DNA of 64,000 nt from Corynebacterium lemuris (GCF_024919295.1 NZ_JANWTC010000003.1:62001-126000), one strand, 5' to 3'. Counted from the first letter of the stretch, positions 34,774 through 44,648 are shown. Notes: generated by a model not told the origin, from the sequence alone. Numbers and translations: made by a program.

Positions 34774-37700
34774 ATGACTAATCCCTCTGCAGCCCCGGTC
34801 ACCCGCGAATCCCTCCTCCAGCGACTCGCCGATGTCTCGCTTGCCGACGAGCGCTCCTTCCGCCGTCGCCTGCACAAGGCCCGCGCCCCGAAGGCGCTGG
34901 CGGCGATCGCGGCGGATGTGGAACGCGCCGTCGAGAAGCGCGCCCTCATCGAGGCCGGTATCCCCGAGATCGAGTACCCCGAATCCCTGCCTGTCTCCGC
35001 CCGGCGCGAGGACATCGCCGAGGCGATCGAGAACAACCAGGTCGTCATCATCGCCGGTGAGACCGGCTCCGGTAAGACGACGCAGATCCCGAAGATCTGC
35101 CTGGAGCTGGGCCGTGGCCGGCGTGGCCTGATCGGGCACACCCAGCCGCGCCGCCTGGCGGCCCGCACCGTCGCTGAGCGTATCGCGGAGGAGCTCGGCC
35201 AGGAGATCGGTGGGACCGTCGGTTACGCGATCCGTTTCGACGACCGTGTCTCCGCCACCTCCGCCGTCAAGCTCATGACCGACGGCATCCTGCTCGCCGA
35301 GATGCAGCGGGACCGTTTCCTCAACGCCTACGACACACTCATCATCGACGAGGCCCACGAACGTTCCCTCAACATCGACTTCCTGCTGGGCTACCTGCGC
35401 CGGCTGCTGCCGAAGCGGCCGGACCTGAAGGTCATCATCACCTCCGCGACGATCGACCCCGAACGGTTCGCGGAGCACTTCGCCGATGTCGAGGGTGAGC
35501 CCGCCCCCATCATTGAGGTCTCCGGCCGCACCTTCCCCGTGGAGATCCGCTACCGGCCCATGGAGTTCGAACGCGACGGCAAGCTCATCGACCAGGACCC
35601 CATGGACGCGTTGTGCGAGGCCTGCGAGGAGCTCATGCTCGAGGGCCCCGGTGACATCCTCTGCTTCTTCCCCGGCGAGCGTGACATCCGCGACGCCATG
35701 GAGGCCATCGAAGGTCGGAAGTGGAAGGGCGTGGAGGTCACGCCGCTGTTCGGCCGCCTGTCCAACCAGGAACAGCACCGCGTGTTCCAGCCGCACTCCG
35801 GCCGGCGCATCGTGCTGTCGACCAACATCGCCGAGACGTCGCTGACCGTGCCCGGCATCCGTTATGTCGTGGACACCGGTACGGCGCGTATCTCGCGCTA
35901 TTCCACCCGCAACAAGGTCCAGCGTCTGCCCATCGAGCCGGTTTCTCAGGCCAGCGCGAACCAGCGTTCGGGCCGCTGTGGCCGTGTGGCCGACGGCATC
36001 GCCATCCGACTCTATTCCGAGGAGGACTTCAACTCGCGTCCCGAGTTCACCGATCCGGAGATCCTGCGCACCAACCTCGCCAGCGTCATCCTCCAGATGG
36101 CACTCATGCGTCTGGGTGACATCGCCGAGTTCCCCTTCGTGCAGCCGCCGGAGAATCGGGCCATCCGCGACGGCCTCCTCCTGCTCCACGAGCTGGGCGC
36201 CCTGACCAGTGAAGAAAGCGACGGCCAGCCGGTACTCACCCCCGTGGGCCGCGACATCGCGCGTATCCCCGTCGACCCCCGCATGGCGCGCATGCTCGTG
36301 GAGGCCAACCGCCTCGGGGAGCTCGATCCCCTCATCGTCATCGTCGCCGCGATGACCATCCAGGACGTGCGCGAACGCCCCCTGGAGCAGCAGGCCCAGG
36401 CCGACCAGAAGCACGCCCGCTTCAAGGACACCACCAGTGACTTCCTCAGTTCCCTGAAACTGTGGGACTACATCAACCAGTCCCGCGACGACCTGACCGG
36501 CAACGCCTTCCGTCGCCGCATGAAAGCCGAGTTCCTCCACTACATGCGCATCCGCGAGTGGTACGACCTGGTCCGGCAGCTGCGTGAGGTCACCCGCCAG
36601 CTCGGCTGGTCGACGCGTCAGGACGTCGCCGGTGACCGCAACCCCGATGCCATCCACCAGTCACTGCTCGCCGGCCTGCTCTCCCACATCGGTTCCCGGG
36701 ACGGCAACACCCGCGAGTTCAAGGGCGCGCGCGGCACCCGCTTCATGATCTTCCCCGGTTCCGCCCTGGCCAAAAAACCGCCGGAGTTCATCATGGCCGC
36801 CGAACTGGTGGAGACCTCCCGCCTGTGGGCCCGCGACGTGGCGAAGATTGAGCCCGCCTGGGTGGAGAAACTCGCCGGCCCGCTGCTCAAGCACCAGTAT
36901 TCCGAACCGGCCTGGTCCCGGAAGCGCGCCTCCGGCATCGCCCACCAGAAGTCCACCCTCTACGGTGTGACCATCATCGCCGACCGGACGGTCCCCTATC
37001 ACCGGGTGGATCCCGAGGCGGCCCGCGACATGTTCATCCGGCACGCCCTCATCGAGGGCGACTGGACCACCCACCACACGTTCTTCCACTCCAACGTGGA
37101 GAAGCTCGAGGCCGCCGCGGAGATCGAGGAGAAGGCCCGCCGCCGCGGCATCCTCGTCGACGAGGACACCCTCTTCGACTTCTACGACTCCCGCCTGCCC
37201 CAGACCGTGACCACCGGCCGCCACTTCGACAGCTGGTGGAAGAAGGAGAGGCAGGACAATCCGCAGCTGCTCGACTTCGACCCCGAGGCACTCCTGGGCG
37301 ACGACGCCGGTTCCATCACCGAGGAGGCCTTCCCCGGCACCTGGCGCAAGGGCAGCATCGACTACGACCTCGAGTACCGCTTCGAACCCGGCCACCCGCA
37401 GGACGGTGTGACCATCCTCGTGCCCATCCCGCTGCTGGCCGGCATGGACCGCGAGGGCTTCGACTGGCTGGTGCCCGGCCTGCGCGAGGAGCTGATCACT
37501 GAGCTCATCCGCACCCTGCCGAAGGAACTGCGCCGGACCGTGGTGCCCGCCCCGGACTACGCCGCCCGTGCCCTGCCCCGCCTGATCCCCCACGAGGGCC
37601 CCCTGGTGGAGCAGCTGGCCGAGGTCCTGCGTTCCCTGGGCGGACGCATGATCTCCGCGGGGGATTTCCGGCCTTCCGCGCTGCCCGCGCACCTGAAGAT

Positions 37701-38682
37701 GACCTTCGGAGCCGTGGACAAACGGGGCAGGGTCGTCGACGCCGACAAGGACCTGCGCGTCCTGATCGACCGCAACGCCGGCTCCATCCGGTCCTCGGTG
37801 TCGAAGGTCTCCCGCACCAGCGAATCCCGGGCCGTGGCGAAGTGGACCCCGGAGAATCTGGGTACCGTCGCTGAGGAGGTCACCACGGTGGTCGACGGCC
37901 ACGAGGTCACCGCCTACCCCGCGCTGGTGGCCACCCCGGGTGGCGTGGAGATCCGCGTGCACCCCACGAAAGCCGCTGCCGAGGCATCCATGATCACCGC
38001 CACGCTGACGCTGCTGATCCGGGAGATCACCGTCAACGCGAGCCAGATGACCAAGGGGTTGCCGCTGCAGCAACGGGTCGCGGTGGACAACTATCCCCAC
38101 GGTGGGGCCGCAGGCCTCGTCGAGGATGCCCGTGTCGCCGCCATCCGTGATCTGATGCTCGAGCACGGTGGTCCGGTGCGGTCCCCGGAGGAATTCGAGG
38201 AGCTGAAGAAGAAGGTCTCCCCCGATGTACCCGGGGCGGTCCGCCGCACAGTGGTGTCGCTGGCCCCGGCGCTGATCGAGTACCAGTCTGTGGCCGAAGA
38301 GCTTGCGAAGTGGAGTGGTGAGGCCATCGACGACATGAAGGCCCAGCTGGAGTTTCTCCTGCCGCGCAACGCCATCACCATCCACGGCGCGGCACAACTG
38401 CGTCACCTCCCCCGCTACCTGCAGGCGGTGCGTATCCGGATCGAGGAGATGGGGCAGGACCCGGACAAGGACGCTGACCGCCAGGACGAGGTCGAGGAGG
38501 CACAGACCTACCTCAACCTGCGCCTGGCGAAGCTGCCGAAGGGCAGGGAGAAGACACGCGAGGTCAAGGACATCCGTTGGATGATCGAGGAGCTGCGGGT
38601 CAGCCTCTTCGCCCAGCGGCTGGGAACCGCCCGCCCCATCTCCCTGCGCCGGATCCAGAAGGCCGTGGACAAACTGCGCTGA
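34774..38682 (+). CDS. hrpA: ATP-dependent RNA helicase HrpA
   Basis: A 1302-residue DEAH-box helicase, full length for the family. Walker A is AGETGSGKTTQIPKICLE, DEAH is IIDEAHERSLNIDF, motif III is TSATIDP, and motif VI is QRSGRCGRVADG. The helicase-associated and OB-fold-like regions and the long HrpA C-terminal domain (DUF3418-like) follow. HrpA rescues stalled ribosomes or remodels mRNA in bacteria where it has been studied. Linkage to oxyR on one side and nrdR-divS-lexA on the other is the usual corynebacterial order. It converges on nrdR with three bases between stops. Confidence 0.95.
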   Translation: MTNPSAAPVTRESLLQRLADVSLADERSFRRRLHKARAPKALAAIAADVERAVEKRALIEAGIPEIEYPESLPVSARREDIAEAIENNQVVIIAGETGSGKTTQIPKICLELGRGRRGLIGHTQPRRLAARTVAERIAEELGQEIGGTVGYAIRFDDRVSATSAVKLMTDGILLAEMQRDRFLNAYDTLIIDEAHERSLNIDFLLGYLRRLLPKRPDLKVIITSATIDPERFAEHFADVEGEPAPIIEVSGRTFPVEIRYRPMEFERDGKLIDQDPMDALCEACEELMLEGPGDILCFFPGERDIRDAMEAIEGRKWKGVEVTPLFGRLSNQEQHRVFQPHSGRRIVLSTNIAETSLTVPGIRYVVDTGTARISRYSTRNKVQRLPIEPVSQASANQRSGRCGRVADGIAIRLYSEEDFNSRPEFTDPEILRTNLASVILQMALMRLGDIAEFPFVQPPENRAIRDGLLLLHELGALTSEESDGQPVLTPVGRDIARIPVDPRMARMLVEANRLGELDPLIVIVAAMTIQDVRERPLEQQAQADQKHARFKDTTSDFLSSLKLWDYINQSRDDLTGNAFRRRMKAEFLHYMRIREWYDLVRQLREVTRQLGWSTRQDVAGDRNPDAIHQSLLAGLLSHIGSRDGNTREFKGARGTRFMIFPGSALAKKPPEFIMAAELVETSRLWARDVAKIEPAWVEKLAGPLLKHQYSEPAWSRKRASGIAHQKSTLYGVTIIADRTVPYHRVDPEAARDMFIRHALIEGDWTTHHTFFHSNVEKLEAAAEIEEKARRRGILVDEDTLFDFYDSRLPQTVTTGRHFDSWWKKERQDNPQLLDFDPEALLGDDAGSITEEAFPGTWRKGSIDYDLEYRFEPGHPQDGVTILVPIPLLAGMDREGFDWLVPGLREELITELIRTLPKELRRTVVPAPDYAARALPRLIPHEGPLVEQLAEVLRSLGGRMISAGDFRPSALPAHLKMTFGAVDKRGRVVDADKDLRVLIDRNAGSIRSSVSKVSRTSESRAVAKWTPENLGTVAEEVTTVVDGHEVTAYPALVATPGGVEIRVHPTKAAAEASMITATLTLLIREITVNASQMTKGLPLQQRVAVDNYPHGGAAGLVEDARVAAIRDLMLEHGGPVRSPEEFEELKKKVSPDVPGAVRRTVVSLAPALIEYQSVAEELAKWSGEAIDDMKAQLEFLLPRNAITIHGAAQLRHLPRYLQAVRIRIEEMGQDPDKDADRQDEVEEAQTYLNLRLAKLPKGREKTREVKDIRWMIEELRVSLFAQRLGTARPISLRRIQKAVDKLR

Positions 38683-38685
38683 GGC

Positions 38686-39168
38686 TCAGCCCTCCAGGGC
38701 TGCGGCTGCGGCCTCCTCCTCACGGGCGCGGCGGCGCATGAGTCGGATCTCCGACTCGAAGTCCTCCGCGGACTCGAAGGACTTGTACACCGAGGCGAAA
38801 CGCAGGTAGGCCACCTCATCCAGGGCCCGGAGGGGTTCGAGGATGGCCAGTCCGATGTCGTTGGCATCCACCTGCGAACTGCCCTGGGAACGGACGATCT
38901 CCTCCACCTGCTGGGCCAGGCGTTTGAGTGCGTCGTCGGAGACGTCGCGGCCCTGGCAGGCGCGGCGCACACCCAGAATGACCTTGTCACGGCTGAAGGG
39001 TTCGGTGACGCCGTTGCGCTTGACCACCAGCAGCACGGCTTTCTCGATCGTGGTGAAACGCCCGCCGCATTTGGTGCACTCCCGGCGACGACGGATGGCG
39101 GTTCCCGCGTCGATGATGCGCGAATCGATGACTCTGGAATGGTCATGGTGGCAGAACGGGCAGTACAC
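38686..39168 (-). CDS. nrdR: Ribonucleotide reductase regulator NrdR
   Basis: A 160-residue repressor. The zinc ribbon has C3, C6, C31 and C34, followed by an ATP-cone ([20 protein letters not shown]). It represses ribonucleotide reductase genes in response to ATP/dATP. GTG 39168 gives the canonical start MYCPFC. divS lies 78 bases upstream on the same strand, so divS-nrdR may be one SOS-linked transcript, as in C. glutamicum. The C-terminal tail is Ala/Glu-rich. Confidence 0.96.
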   Translation of the reverse strand: MYCPFCHHDHSRVIDSRIIDAGTAIRRRRECTKCGGRFTTIEKAVLLVVKRNGVTEPFSRDKVILGVRRACQGRDVSDDALKRLAQQVEEIVRSQGSSQVDANDIGLAILEPLRALDEVAYLRFASVYKSFESAEDFESEIRLMRRRAREEEAAAAALEG

Positions 39169-39246
39169 GGCGTGTCTTCAGTACCTTTCGGGGACGGGAC
39201 CGGCAGAAATCACTGGCACTGATCCTACCCGCCGGGAGCGGTGGCC

Positions 39247-39612
39247 CTAACCGTTCCGCGGGATAACGGGGCGTTCCGCGACGGTCGGGTAGGCGGGGGT
39301 ATCCTCCTCACCCGCCCCCACCAGGCAGGCGCTGGCCACCGCCAGACCCAGCAGGGCTCCGAGCAGATAGGTCAGGCCGGTCTCCCGGGGGCCGGTCTGC
39401 TGCTCCGTATGGTCGTTCCCCCACACCTCCATGACGTCCGCAGCGTCCCGCCCCTGCGTTCGAGGGCACGGACGGAGCGTTCGAACGTGCCGCTCGGCGG
39501 CGCTGCCCTCATTAAAGCCCGAGGGCTCCCACACGGCAGCGGTGGAGACACGGCTGCCACCACTGCCCTGGTCACTGTCACCTGCACTGGAACGGTTGCG
39601 GAAGGTGGTCAT
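39247..39612 (-). CDS. divS: SOS cell-division suppressor DivS
   Basis: A 121-residue protein starting at ATG 39612 (MTTFRNRSS). The N-terminal half is hydrophilic. One membrane segment, TYLLGALLGLAVASACLVGA, lies near residues 88-108, with a short external tail. Identification rests on position between nrdR and divergent lexA, the single membrane span and upstream LexA-like boxes, matching divS of C. glutamicum, which blocks septation after DNA damage. Sequence conservation of this family is low. It appears slightly shorter than the C. glutamicum protein. Confidence 0.75.
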   Translation of the reverse strand: MTTFRNRSSAGDSDQGSGGSRVSTAAVWEPSGFNEGSAAERHVRTLRPCPRTQGRDAADVMEVWGNDHTEQQTGPRETGLTYLLGALLGLAVASACLVGAGEEDTPAYPTVAERPVIPRNG

Positions 39613-39677
39613 CACGGGACCCTTTCGTTGACTACGGCGAGAATATCGGGGACACCCAACAGATTCGAACAGAAACA

Positions 39678-39693
39678 CCGTTCAGATGTTCGA
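39678..39693. promoter_or_regulatory. Imperfect LexA box 1
   Basis: CCGTTCAGATGTTCGA agrees with the corynebacterial SOS consensus TCGAACATATGTTCGA at 12 of 16 positions, with the right half-site perfect. Confidence 0.55.
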
Positions 39694-39695
39694 AC

Positions 39696-39711
39696 TAGAT
39701 GGTATGTTCGA
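39696..39711. promoter_or_regulatory. Imperfect LexA box 2
   Basis: TAGATGGTATGTTCGA agrees with the SOS consensus at 12 of 16 positions. It lies two bases from box 1, so both could be bound side by side in the divS/lexA gap. Confidence 0.55.
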
Positions 39712-39757
39712 TTTATAGCACCAGCCGGAAACTTTGTCCACGGAACCGGCAGATCAG

Positions 39758-39773
39758 TCGAACATCCGTACCA
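39758..39773. promoter_or_regulatory. Imperfect LexA box 3
   Basis: TCGAACATCCGTACCA has a perfect left half-site and 12 of 16 matches. A further isolated half-site, TCGAACAG, is at 39823-39830. The whole 39613-39877 gap is regulatory. Confidence 0.5.
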
Positions 39774-39877
39774 GAACGTGGTACACATGTATCAGGTGAA
39801 TGGCACGCTGAGCGCGGACCATTCGAACAGTCGCCACCCGCACCACCGACCTCGTACCCAAGGAGCGAGTAAGGACC

Positions 39878-40591
39878 ATGACCCGTAAGAGCAAAACCAG
39901 TAGTCCCACCCCTTCGGGCAAGCCCGATCCCGCCACCCTCTCGGACCGGCAGCGACGGATCCTGGAGGTCATCCGGGATGCCGTAGTGCTGCGCGGCTAC
40001 CCGCCGAGCATCCGGGAGATCGGTGATGCAGCCGGCCTGCAGTCCACCTCCTCCGTGGCCTACCAGCTCAACCAGCTGGAGAAGAAGGGATTCCTGCGCC
40101 GCGACCCGAATAAGCCGCGCGCCGTGGATGTCCGCACCCTCCCCTCCACCGATATGGGCAAGAAGCCGGGCCGCCGCGCCGGCGCGAAGGGCCCCCAGGC
40201 GCCCGCCGGGGCCACGGCCGCGAACTTCATCCCGGTGGTCGGCCGGATCGCGGCCGGCTCCCCGATCCTGGCTGAGCAGGAGGTCGAGGAGTATTACCCG
40301 CTGCCGGCCGACCTGGTCGGCGACGGCGAGCTGTTCATGCTCCAGGTCGTCGGCGAGTCCATGAAGAACGCCGGCATCCTCGACGGCGACTGGGTGGTCG
40401 TGCGTTCCCAGCCGGTTGCCGAGCAGGGTGAGTTCGTCGCCGCACTCATCGACGGGGAGGCCACCGCGAAGGAGTTCCACAAGGATTCCACCGGCATCTG
40501 GCTGCTGCCCCATAATGAGGACTTTGCCCCTATCCCGGGTGACAAGGCCGAGATCATGGGCAAGATCGTCTCGGTGTTCCGCAAGCTCTGA
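39878..40591 (+). CDS. lexA: SOS repressor LexA
   Basis: A 237-residue repressor. The winged helix DNA-binding domain covers about residues 20-85 ([20 protein letters not shown]). The self-cleavage site is A126-G127 (GRIAAGSP). The catalytic dyad is S161 (VVGESM) and K198 (ATAKEF). The linker is Ala/Gly/Lys-rich and rather long. It controls the divergent divS and itself through the boxes in the gap. recA, whose filament triggers cleavage, is at the right end of the window. Confidence 0.97.
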   Translation: MTRKSKTSSPTPSGKPDPATLSDRQRRILEVIRDAVVLRGYPPSIREIGDAAGLQSTSSVAYQLNQLEKKGFLRRDPNKPRAVDVRTLPSTDMGKKPGRRAGAKGPQAPAGATAANFIPVVGRIAAGSPILAEQEVEEYYPLPADLVGDGELFMLQVVGESMKNAGILDGDWVVVRSQPVAEQGEFVAALIDGEATAKEFHKDSTGIWLLPHNEDFAPIPGDKAEIMGKIVSVFRKL

Positions 40592-40667
40592 TGTGCATCG
40601 CCGGATCCGGGCAACCGGCACGGCAAAATCCCACATCATCCCACCGGAACGGACGGAGAGCAGTGGC

Positions 40668-40693
40668 GGACGGGCCCGGGGGTGGGCCCGTCC
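40668..40693 (+). terminator. Hairpin downstream of lexA
   Basis: GGACGGGCCC (40668-40677) and GGGCCCGTCC (40684-40693) are perfect ten-base arms. No T-run follows, so termination may be inefficient or Rho-assisted. The rest of 40592-40829 shows only the sugR promoter area. Confidence 0.5.
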
Positions 40694-40829
40694 CCGCCCC
40701 TGGTTCCTCCCCCATTCCTACTGCTTGATCGGCGTTCCCTCCCCCGCTGCCCGTTATTTTGGAACAATGGCAGAAACAGACATTCCCCCACTGTCCGATG
40801 TCTTCCTGCGAGGCATCCGAGGAGGATCC

Positions 40830-41612
40830 ATGTATGCAGAGGAACGCCGTCGACAGATCGCCTCCCTCACCGCCGTTGAAGGCCGGGTCAACGTCACTGA
40901 ACTGGCCCATCGTTTCGACGTGACCGCCGAGACGATCCGCCGCGATCTCGCTGTGCTCGACAGGGAGGGGGTGGTGCACCGGGTCCATGGCGGAGCCGTC
41001 GCCAGCCAGAGCTTCCAGACCACCGAGTTCTCCCTCGATGCCCGGTTCCGTTCCGCCCCCACCGCCAAATCGGCGATCGCGCGCGCGGCCCTGCGCTTCC
41101 TGCCGGAACCCCACCGCGGTCTCTTCCTCGACTCCGGTTCCACCATCGGCACCCTGGCGGACCTCATCGCTGAGCAGCCCAACTCCGGCCAGTGGTCGAT
41201 CGTGACCAACAGCCTGCCCATCTCACTGAACCTGGCCAACAAGGGACTGCGGGAGGTGCAGTTGCTCGGGGGTTCGGTCCGGGCCATCACCCAGGCCGTG
41301 GTCGGTGACACCGCCCTGCGGACACTGGCGCTCATGCGGGCGGACGTCGCCTTCATCGGTACCAATGCCCTGACCCTGGACCACGGCCTGTCGACCGCGG
41401 ATGCCCAGGAGGCGGCCATCAAGTCAGCGATGGTGACCAATGCGCACAAGGTGGTCGTCCTCTGCGACTCCACCAAGCTGGGCACCGACTACCTGGTCAG
41501 TTTCGCCAGCATCAATGACATCGACGTCCTCATCACCGACTCCTCCGCCCCGGAGTCCTACCTGGCGAACCTGCGGGAGCGCGAGGTCGAGGTCATCATC
41601 GCCGACGACTGA
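40830..41612 (+). CDS. sugR: DeoR-type sugar PTS repressor SugR
   Basis: A 260-residue protein starting at ATG 40830 after GGAGG (40821-40825). An in-frame ATG at 40767 would add 21 residues. The DNA-binding domain is RVNVTELAHRFDVTAETIRR and the sugar-phosphate sensor domain contains LFLDSGSTIGTLADLI and FIGTNALTLDHGLST. SugR of C. glutamicum represses pts genes and some glycolytic genes, and is relieved by fructose phosphates. It lies between lexA and ptsI, as in that species. No second DeoR regulator (fruR) is found before fruK. Confidence 0.92.
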   Translation: MYAEERRRQIASLTAVEGRVNVTELAHRFDVTAETIRRDLAVLDREGVVHRVHGGAVASQSFQTTEFSLDARFRSAPTAKSAIARAALRFLPEPHRGLFLDSGSTIGTLADLIAEQPNSGQWSIVTNSLPISLNLANKGLREVQLLGGSVRAITQAVVGDTALRTLALMRADVAFIGTNALTLDHGLSTADAQEAAIKSAMVTNAHKVVVLCDSTKLGTDYLVSFASINDIDVLITDSSAPESYLANLREREVEVIIADD

Positions 41613-41635
41613 CCTCCCGCGCCCGGCCGTACGGG

Positions 41636-43330
41636 TCAGCCCAACAGGACCCGGCGGGCCGCCGCGCGTGCCTCATCCGGCCCTGCGGTCCCGAGGACCT
41701 CCTCGGCCGCCCGCTGGCAGGAGGCCAGATCCACCTCGGCCAGCTGCGCCCCGACCCCGGCCACCGCCGTCGCGGCCGCGGACAGGGAGGACACGCCCAG
41801 CCCGGTGAGCACGCACGCCAGCAGCGGATCTGCTGCCGCTTCACCACAGACACCGACGGGGGTGCTGGTGAGGGCACCGACCCGGCAGGTCTCCTGCACC
41901 AGGCGCAGCACCGCCGGTTGCCACGGGTCCGTGAGATAGGCCAGCTGTGGGGAGAGCCGGTCGGCGGCCATCGTGTACTGGGTGAGATCGTTGGTGCCGA
42001 TGGAGACGAAGTCCAGGTGCGGCATCAGCTGGTCGGACATCAGGGCCGCGGCAGGCACTTCGACCATCGCTCCGGGGGTGAGTCCGCGGTCACGGCACAG
42101 GCCCGCGAACCACTCGGCCTCCTGTTCGGTGGCCACCATGGGCGCCATCACCCAGGTGGGGGCATCCTTGCTGCGTCCTTCGGCAGCCAGGGCAATGGCG
42201 TCGAGCTGGCGGGTCATCAACCCCTCGTTCTCCCGCGCGAGACGCAGGCCGCGCACGCCCAGGGCCGGGTTCTCCTCTTCGCTCAAGGTGGCGTAGGCGA
42301 TGGGTTTGTCCGATCCCGCATCCAGGGTCCGGATGACCACCTTGGAGTCAGGGAAGGCCTCGAGGACCTTCCGGTAGACCGCTGCCTGCTCCTCGACGGT
42401 GGGTTCCGTGGAGGTCGACAAGAAGCTCAACTCGGTGCGGTAGAGGCCCACCCCCTCCACCTGAGCGTCGGCGGCGAGGCGGGCGGCGTTGCCGTCGGCG
42501 ACGTTGGCCAGCAGCTGGACACGGTGGCCGTCCCTGGTCTGAGCGGGGCCCCGCCACTGGGCGATGACCGCGGCCCGCTCACGGAATTCGGCGAGGGCTG
42601 CGCGGGAGGAGGCCTCATCCGCGTTGCGGGTGACGGTGCCACGGGCGCCGTCGACAAGCACGACTTCGCCGGCGATGATCTCGCGTATCTTCTTCCCGGC
42701 GGCGACGATGCACGGCAGGTTCAGCTGGCGGGCGATGATGGCGGTGTGGCTGGTGGGTCCGCCGAGCTCGGTGACCAGGCCGACAACGTGGGAGGTGTCC
42801 AGGGTGGCGGTGTCGGCGGGCGAGAGATCGTCTGCGAAGAGGACGGCCTCGCCCTCGATGTCGGGCAGGCCGGGTTCCTCCTCGCCACGCAGCTCGGCGA
42901 TGACGCGGTCGCGGATGTCCCGCAGGTCCGTGGTGCGCTCGGCCATCACTCCCCCGGCGGCCTCGAACATGTCGATGAACTTCTGGGTGGCGACGACGGT
43001 GGCGTATTCGGCGGGATGTCCGGAGCCGATGTTCTTCTTCACCCCCCGGCGCCAGCCGCGGTCCTTGACCATGCCCACGGTGGCGGTGAGCACCTCGGCG
43101 GCGGCCCCCTCCACGGTCTCCGCGCGGGCCGACAGGCGCCCAGCGACAGTGTCCGCGGCGGCGGTGAAGCGATCGAACTCGCTGTCGTGGGCGTCCTCGG
43201 CGATGGTCTGGCCGGCTTCCGGCAGGTCGGGCCGGGGGCGCACCCATACGGCCGGGGCATAGGCGATGCCGGCGACGACGCCGGTGCCCTTGAGGGATGC
43301 TGCTTCGGAGGTGCTGCGGGCAGATTCCAT
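41636..43330 (-). CDS. ptsI: PTS enzyme I
   Basis: A 564-residue phosphoenolpyruvate-protein phosphotransferase. The phosphorylated H195 lies in ELGGPTSHTAIIARQLNLPC. The C-terminal TIM barrel shows RTELSFLS, TLDAGSDKP, EENPALGVRG and FVSIGTNDLTQY, with the catalytic Cys in VGVCGEAA. It starts the PEP-driven phosphorelay to HPr. It converges on sugR and is divergent from fruK. The 339-base gap to fruK carries shared regulatory repeats. Confidence 0.96.
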   Translation of the reverse strand: MESARSTSEAASLKGTGVVAGIAYAPAVWVRPRPDLPEAGQTIAEDAHDSEFDRFTAAADTVAGRLSARAETVEGAAAEVLTATVGMVKDRGWRRGVKKNIGSGHPAEYATVVATQKFIDMFEAAGGVMAERTTDLRDIRDRVIAELRGEEEPGLPDIEGEAVLFADDLSPADTATLDTSHVVGLVTELGGPTSHTAIIARQLNLPCIVAAGKKIREIIAGEVVLVDGARGTVTRNADEASSRAALAEFRERAAVIAQWRGPAQTRDGHRVQLLANVADGNAARLAADAQVEGVGLYRTELSFLSTSTEPTVEEQAAVYRKVLEAFPDSKVVIRTLDAGSDKPIAYATLSEEENPALGVRGLRLARENEGLMTRQLDAIALAAEGRSKDAPTWVMAPMVATEQEAEWFAGLCRDRGLTPGAMVEVPAAALMSDQLMPHLDFVSIGTNDLTQYTMAADRLSPQLAYLTDPWQPAVLRLVQETCRVGALTSTPVGVCGEAAADPLLACVLTGLGVSSLSAAATAVAGVGAQLAEVDLASCQRAAEEVLGTAGPDEARAAARRVLLG

Positions 43331-43669
43331 GAATCCTGAACTCCCATCTCACAGAACAAGGGTGGTGTGACCTCCAGAACACCACAGAATCCACCGTTTC
43401 GCAATGATCCGGGCAACCGCAATCCTTGACAATCGGACACGATCGGACAATAATCAGGTCACACAACCACATTGAATGTGACTTAGTTCATCATTTTCAT
43501 AACGGAGCGTTGCCACCCCCTGAGACGAGCATGTGCCCGCCGACAACGCCATACGCTTGAGCCAGATCACGGCATCGGCCGGTTCCCGGCCGGGGTGCCG
43601 GGTGGTCCGGGGCCTGCGCCCCACCTGCAACCGCCATCCAGATTTTCCCGACCGGACAGGGAGCCGACA
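43331..43669. promoter_or_regulatory. ptsI/fruK divergent regulatory region
   Basis: This 339-base gap holds no gene I can support. It contains the CGGACA tandem repeat and fruK promoter (43426-43454) and the odd palindrome CACATTGAATGTG at 43469-43481 within a larger GTCACA/TGTGAC pair. The latter might be a cAMP-regulator (GlxR) site but fits its consensus poorly. Confidence 0.6.
43426..43454 (+). promoter_or_regulatory. fruK promoter overlapping tandem SugR-like boxes
   Basis: TTGACA (43426-43431) and AATAAT (43449-43454) are 17 bases apart. ATCGGACA occurs at 43432-43439 and again at 43442-43449, a ten-base period lying between the -35 and -10. Binding there would block polymerase. CGGACA cores are typical of SugR sites in C. 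glutamicum. Confidence 0.6.
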
Positions 43670-44632
43670 GTGATACTCACCTTGACACCGAACCCCAGCA
43701 TCGACGCCACCATGCAGCTGGACTCAGAGCTGCGCCGCGGCCACGTGCAACGGCCGACCTCGATCACCCAGGTCGCCGGAGGCAAGGGCGTCAACGTCTC
43801 GCACGCGATGCTGCTCGCAGGGAAGCACACCCTGGCGGTCTTCCCCGCCGGCGGCAACGACCCCTTCGTGGCCCTGACCCGCCAGACCGAGATCCCCTTC
43901 CACGCGATCCCTGTTGAGGAGGGCGTGCGCATCAACGCCACCATCGCCGAACCTGACGGCACGACCACAAAGATCAACGGCCCCGGCGCAACCATCGACA
44001 ACCGCGTCCGCAAGGTGGTCGAGGAGACCGTCACCCAGCTCTCAGCCAGCTCCTCATGGCTGGTCATGGCCGGTTCCCTGCCACCCGGGGTCCCCGTCGG
44101 CTGGTACACCGACCTCATCGCCACCGTGCGGGCCACCCACCCGGACCTGCCCATCGCGGTGGACACCTCGGATGCCGCGATCCGGGCGCTGGGCCAGGGG
44201 CTGGAGCGGGCCGCACCGACCCTGATCAAGCCGAACGGCCTGGAGTTGGGCCAGCTGGTCGACCGCGACGGGGAGGCACTGGAGGAGGCGGCCGCGGCCG
44301 GTGATTTCGAGGAGGTCGTCGCCGCCGCCCGGATGGTCATCCACCGGGGCATCGACGAGGTCCTGGTCACCCTGGGTGCCTCCGGGGCGGCTCTGGTCAC
44401 CCGGGAGGGGGCCTGGTTCGCCACACCTCCGCCCGTCGAGGTCAGGTCCACCGTCGGGGCGGGCGACAGCTCGTTGGCCGGCTATCTCATTGCCCGGGCG
44501 GAGGGCGGCGGACCTGCCGACTGCCTCACCCGGGCGGTAGCCTACGGCACAGCTGCCACCGGGCTGCCAGGCACCACCATCCCGTCCCCTGCTCAACTGA
44601 ATCTCACCGACACGCACGTGCGTGCCCTTTAA
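43670..44632 (+). CDS. fruK: 1-phosphofructokinase
   Basis: A 320-residue PfkB-family kinase that converts fructose 1-phosphate to fructose 1,6-bisphosphate. GTG 43670 follows AGGGAG and gives the family start ILTLTPNPSIDATM. The signatures are GGKGVNVSHAMLLAGKHTLA and the C-terminal catalytic GAGDSSLAGYL. First gene of fruK-ptsF-ptsH. ptsF begins 16 bases after its stop. In C. glutamicum fruR precedes this gene; here it is absent. Confidence 0.94.
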   Translation: MILTLTPNPSIDATMQLDSELRRGHVQRPTSITQVAGGKGVNVSHAMLLAGKHTLAVFPAGGNDPFVALTRQTEIPFHAIPVEEGVRINATIAEPDGTTTKINGPGATIDNRVRKVVEETVTQLSASSSWLVMAGSLPPGVPVGWYTDLIATVRATHPDLPIAVDTSDAAIRALGQGLERAAPTLIKPNGLELGQLVDRDGEALEEAAAAGDFEEVVAAARMVIHRGIDEVLVTLGASGAALVTREGAWFATPPPVEVRSTVGAGDSSLAGYLIARAEGGGPADCLTRAVAYGTAATGLPGTTIPSPAQLNLTDTHVRAL

Positions 44633-44648
44633 GACGCAGAGGTATCCC

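Noticed and set aside
34768-36657. A 629-codon minus-strand open frame opposite hrpA
   Set aside because: Antisense to the conserved helicase core. No motif and typical shadow composition.
43459-43483. A possible GlxR (cAMP receptor) site with GTCACA and TGTGAC arms
   Set aside because: The arms are 13 bases apart rather than the six expected in the TGTGA-N6-TCACA consensus, so I list it only as a palindrome.
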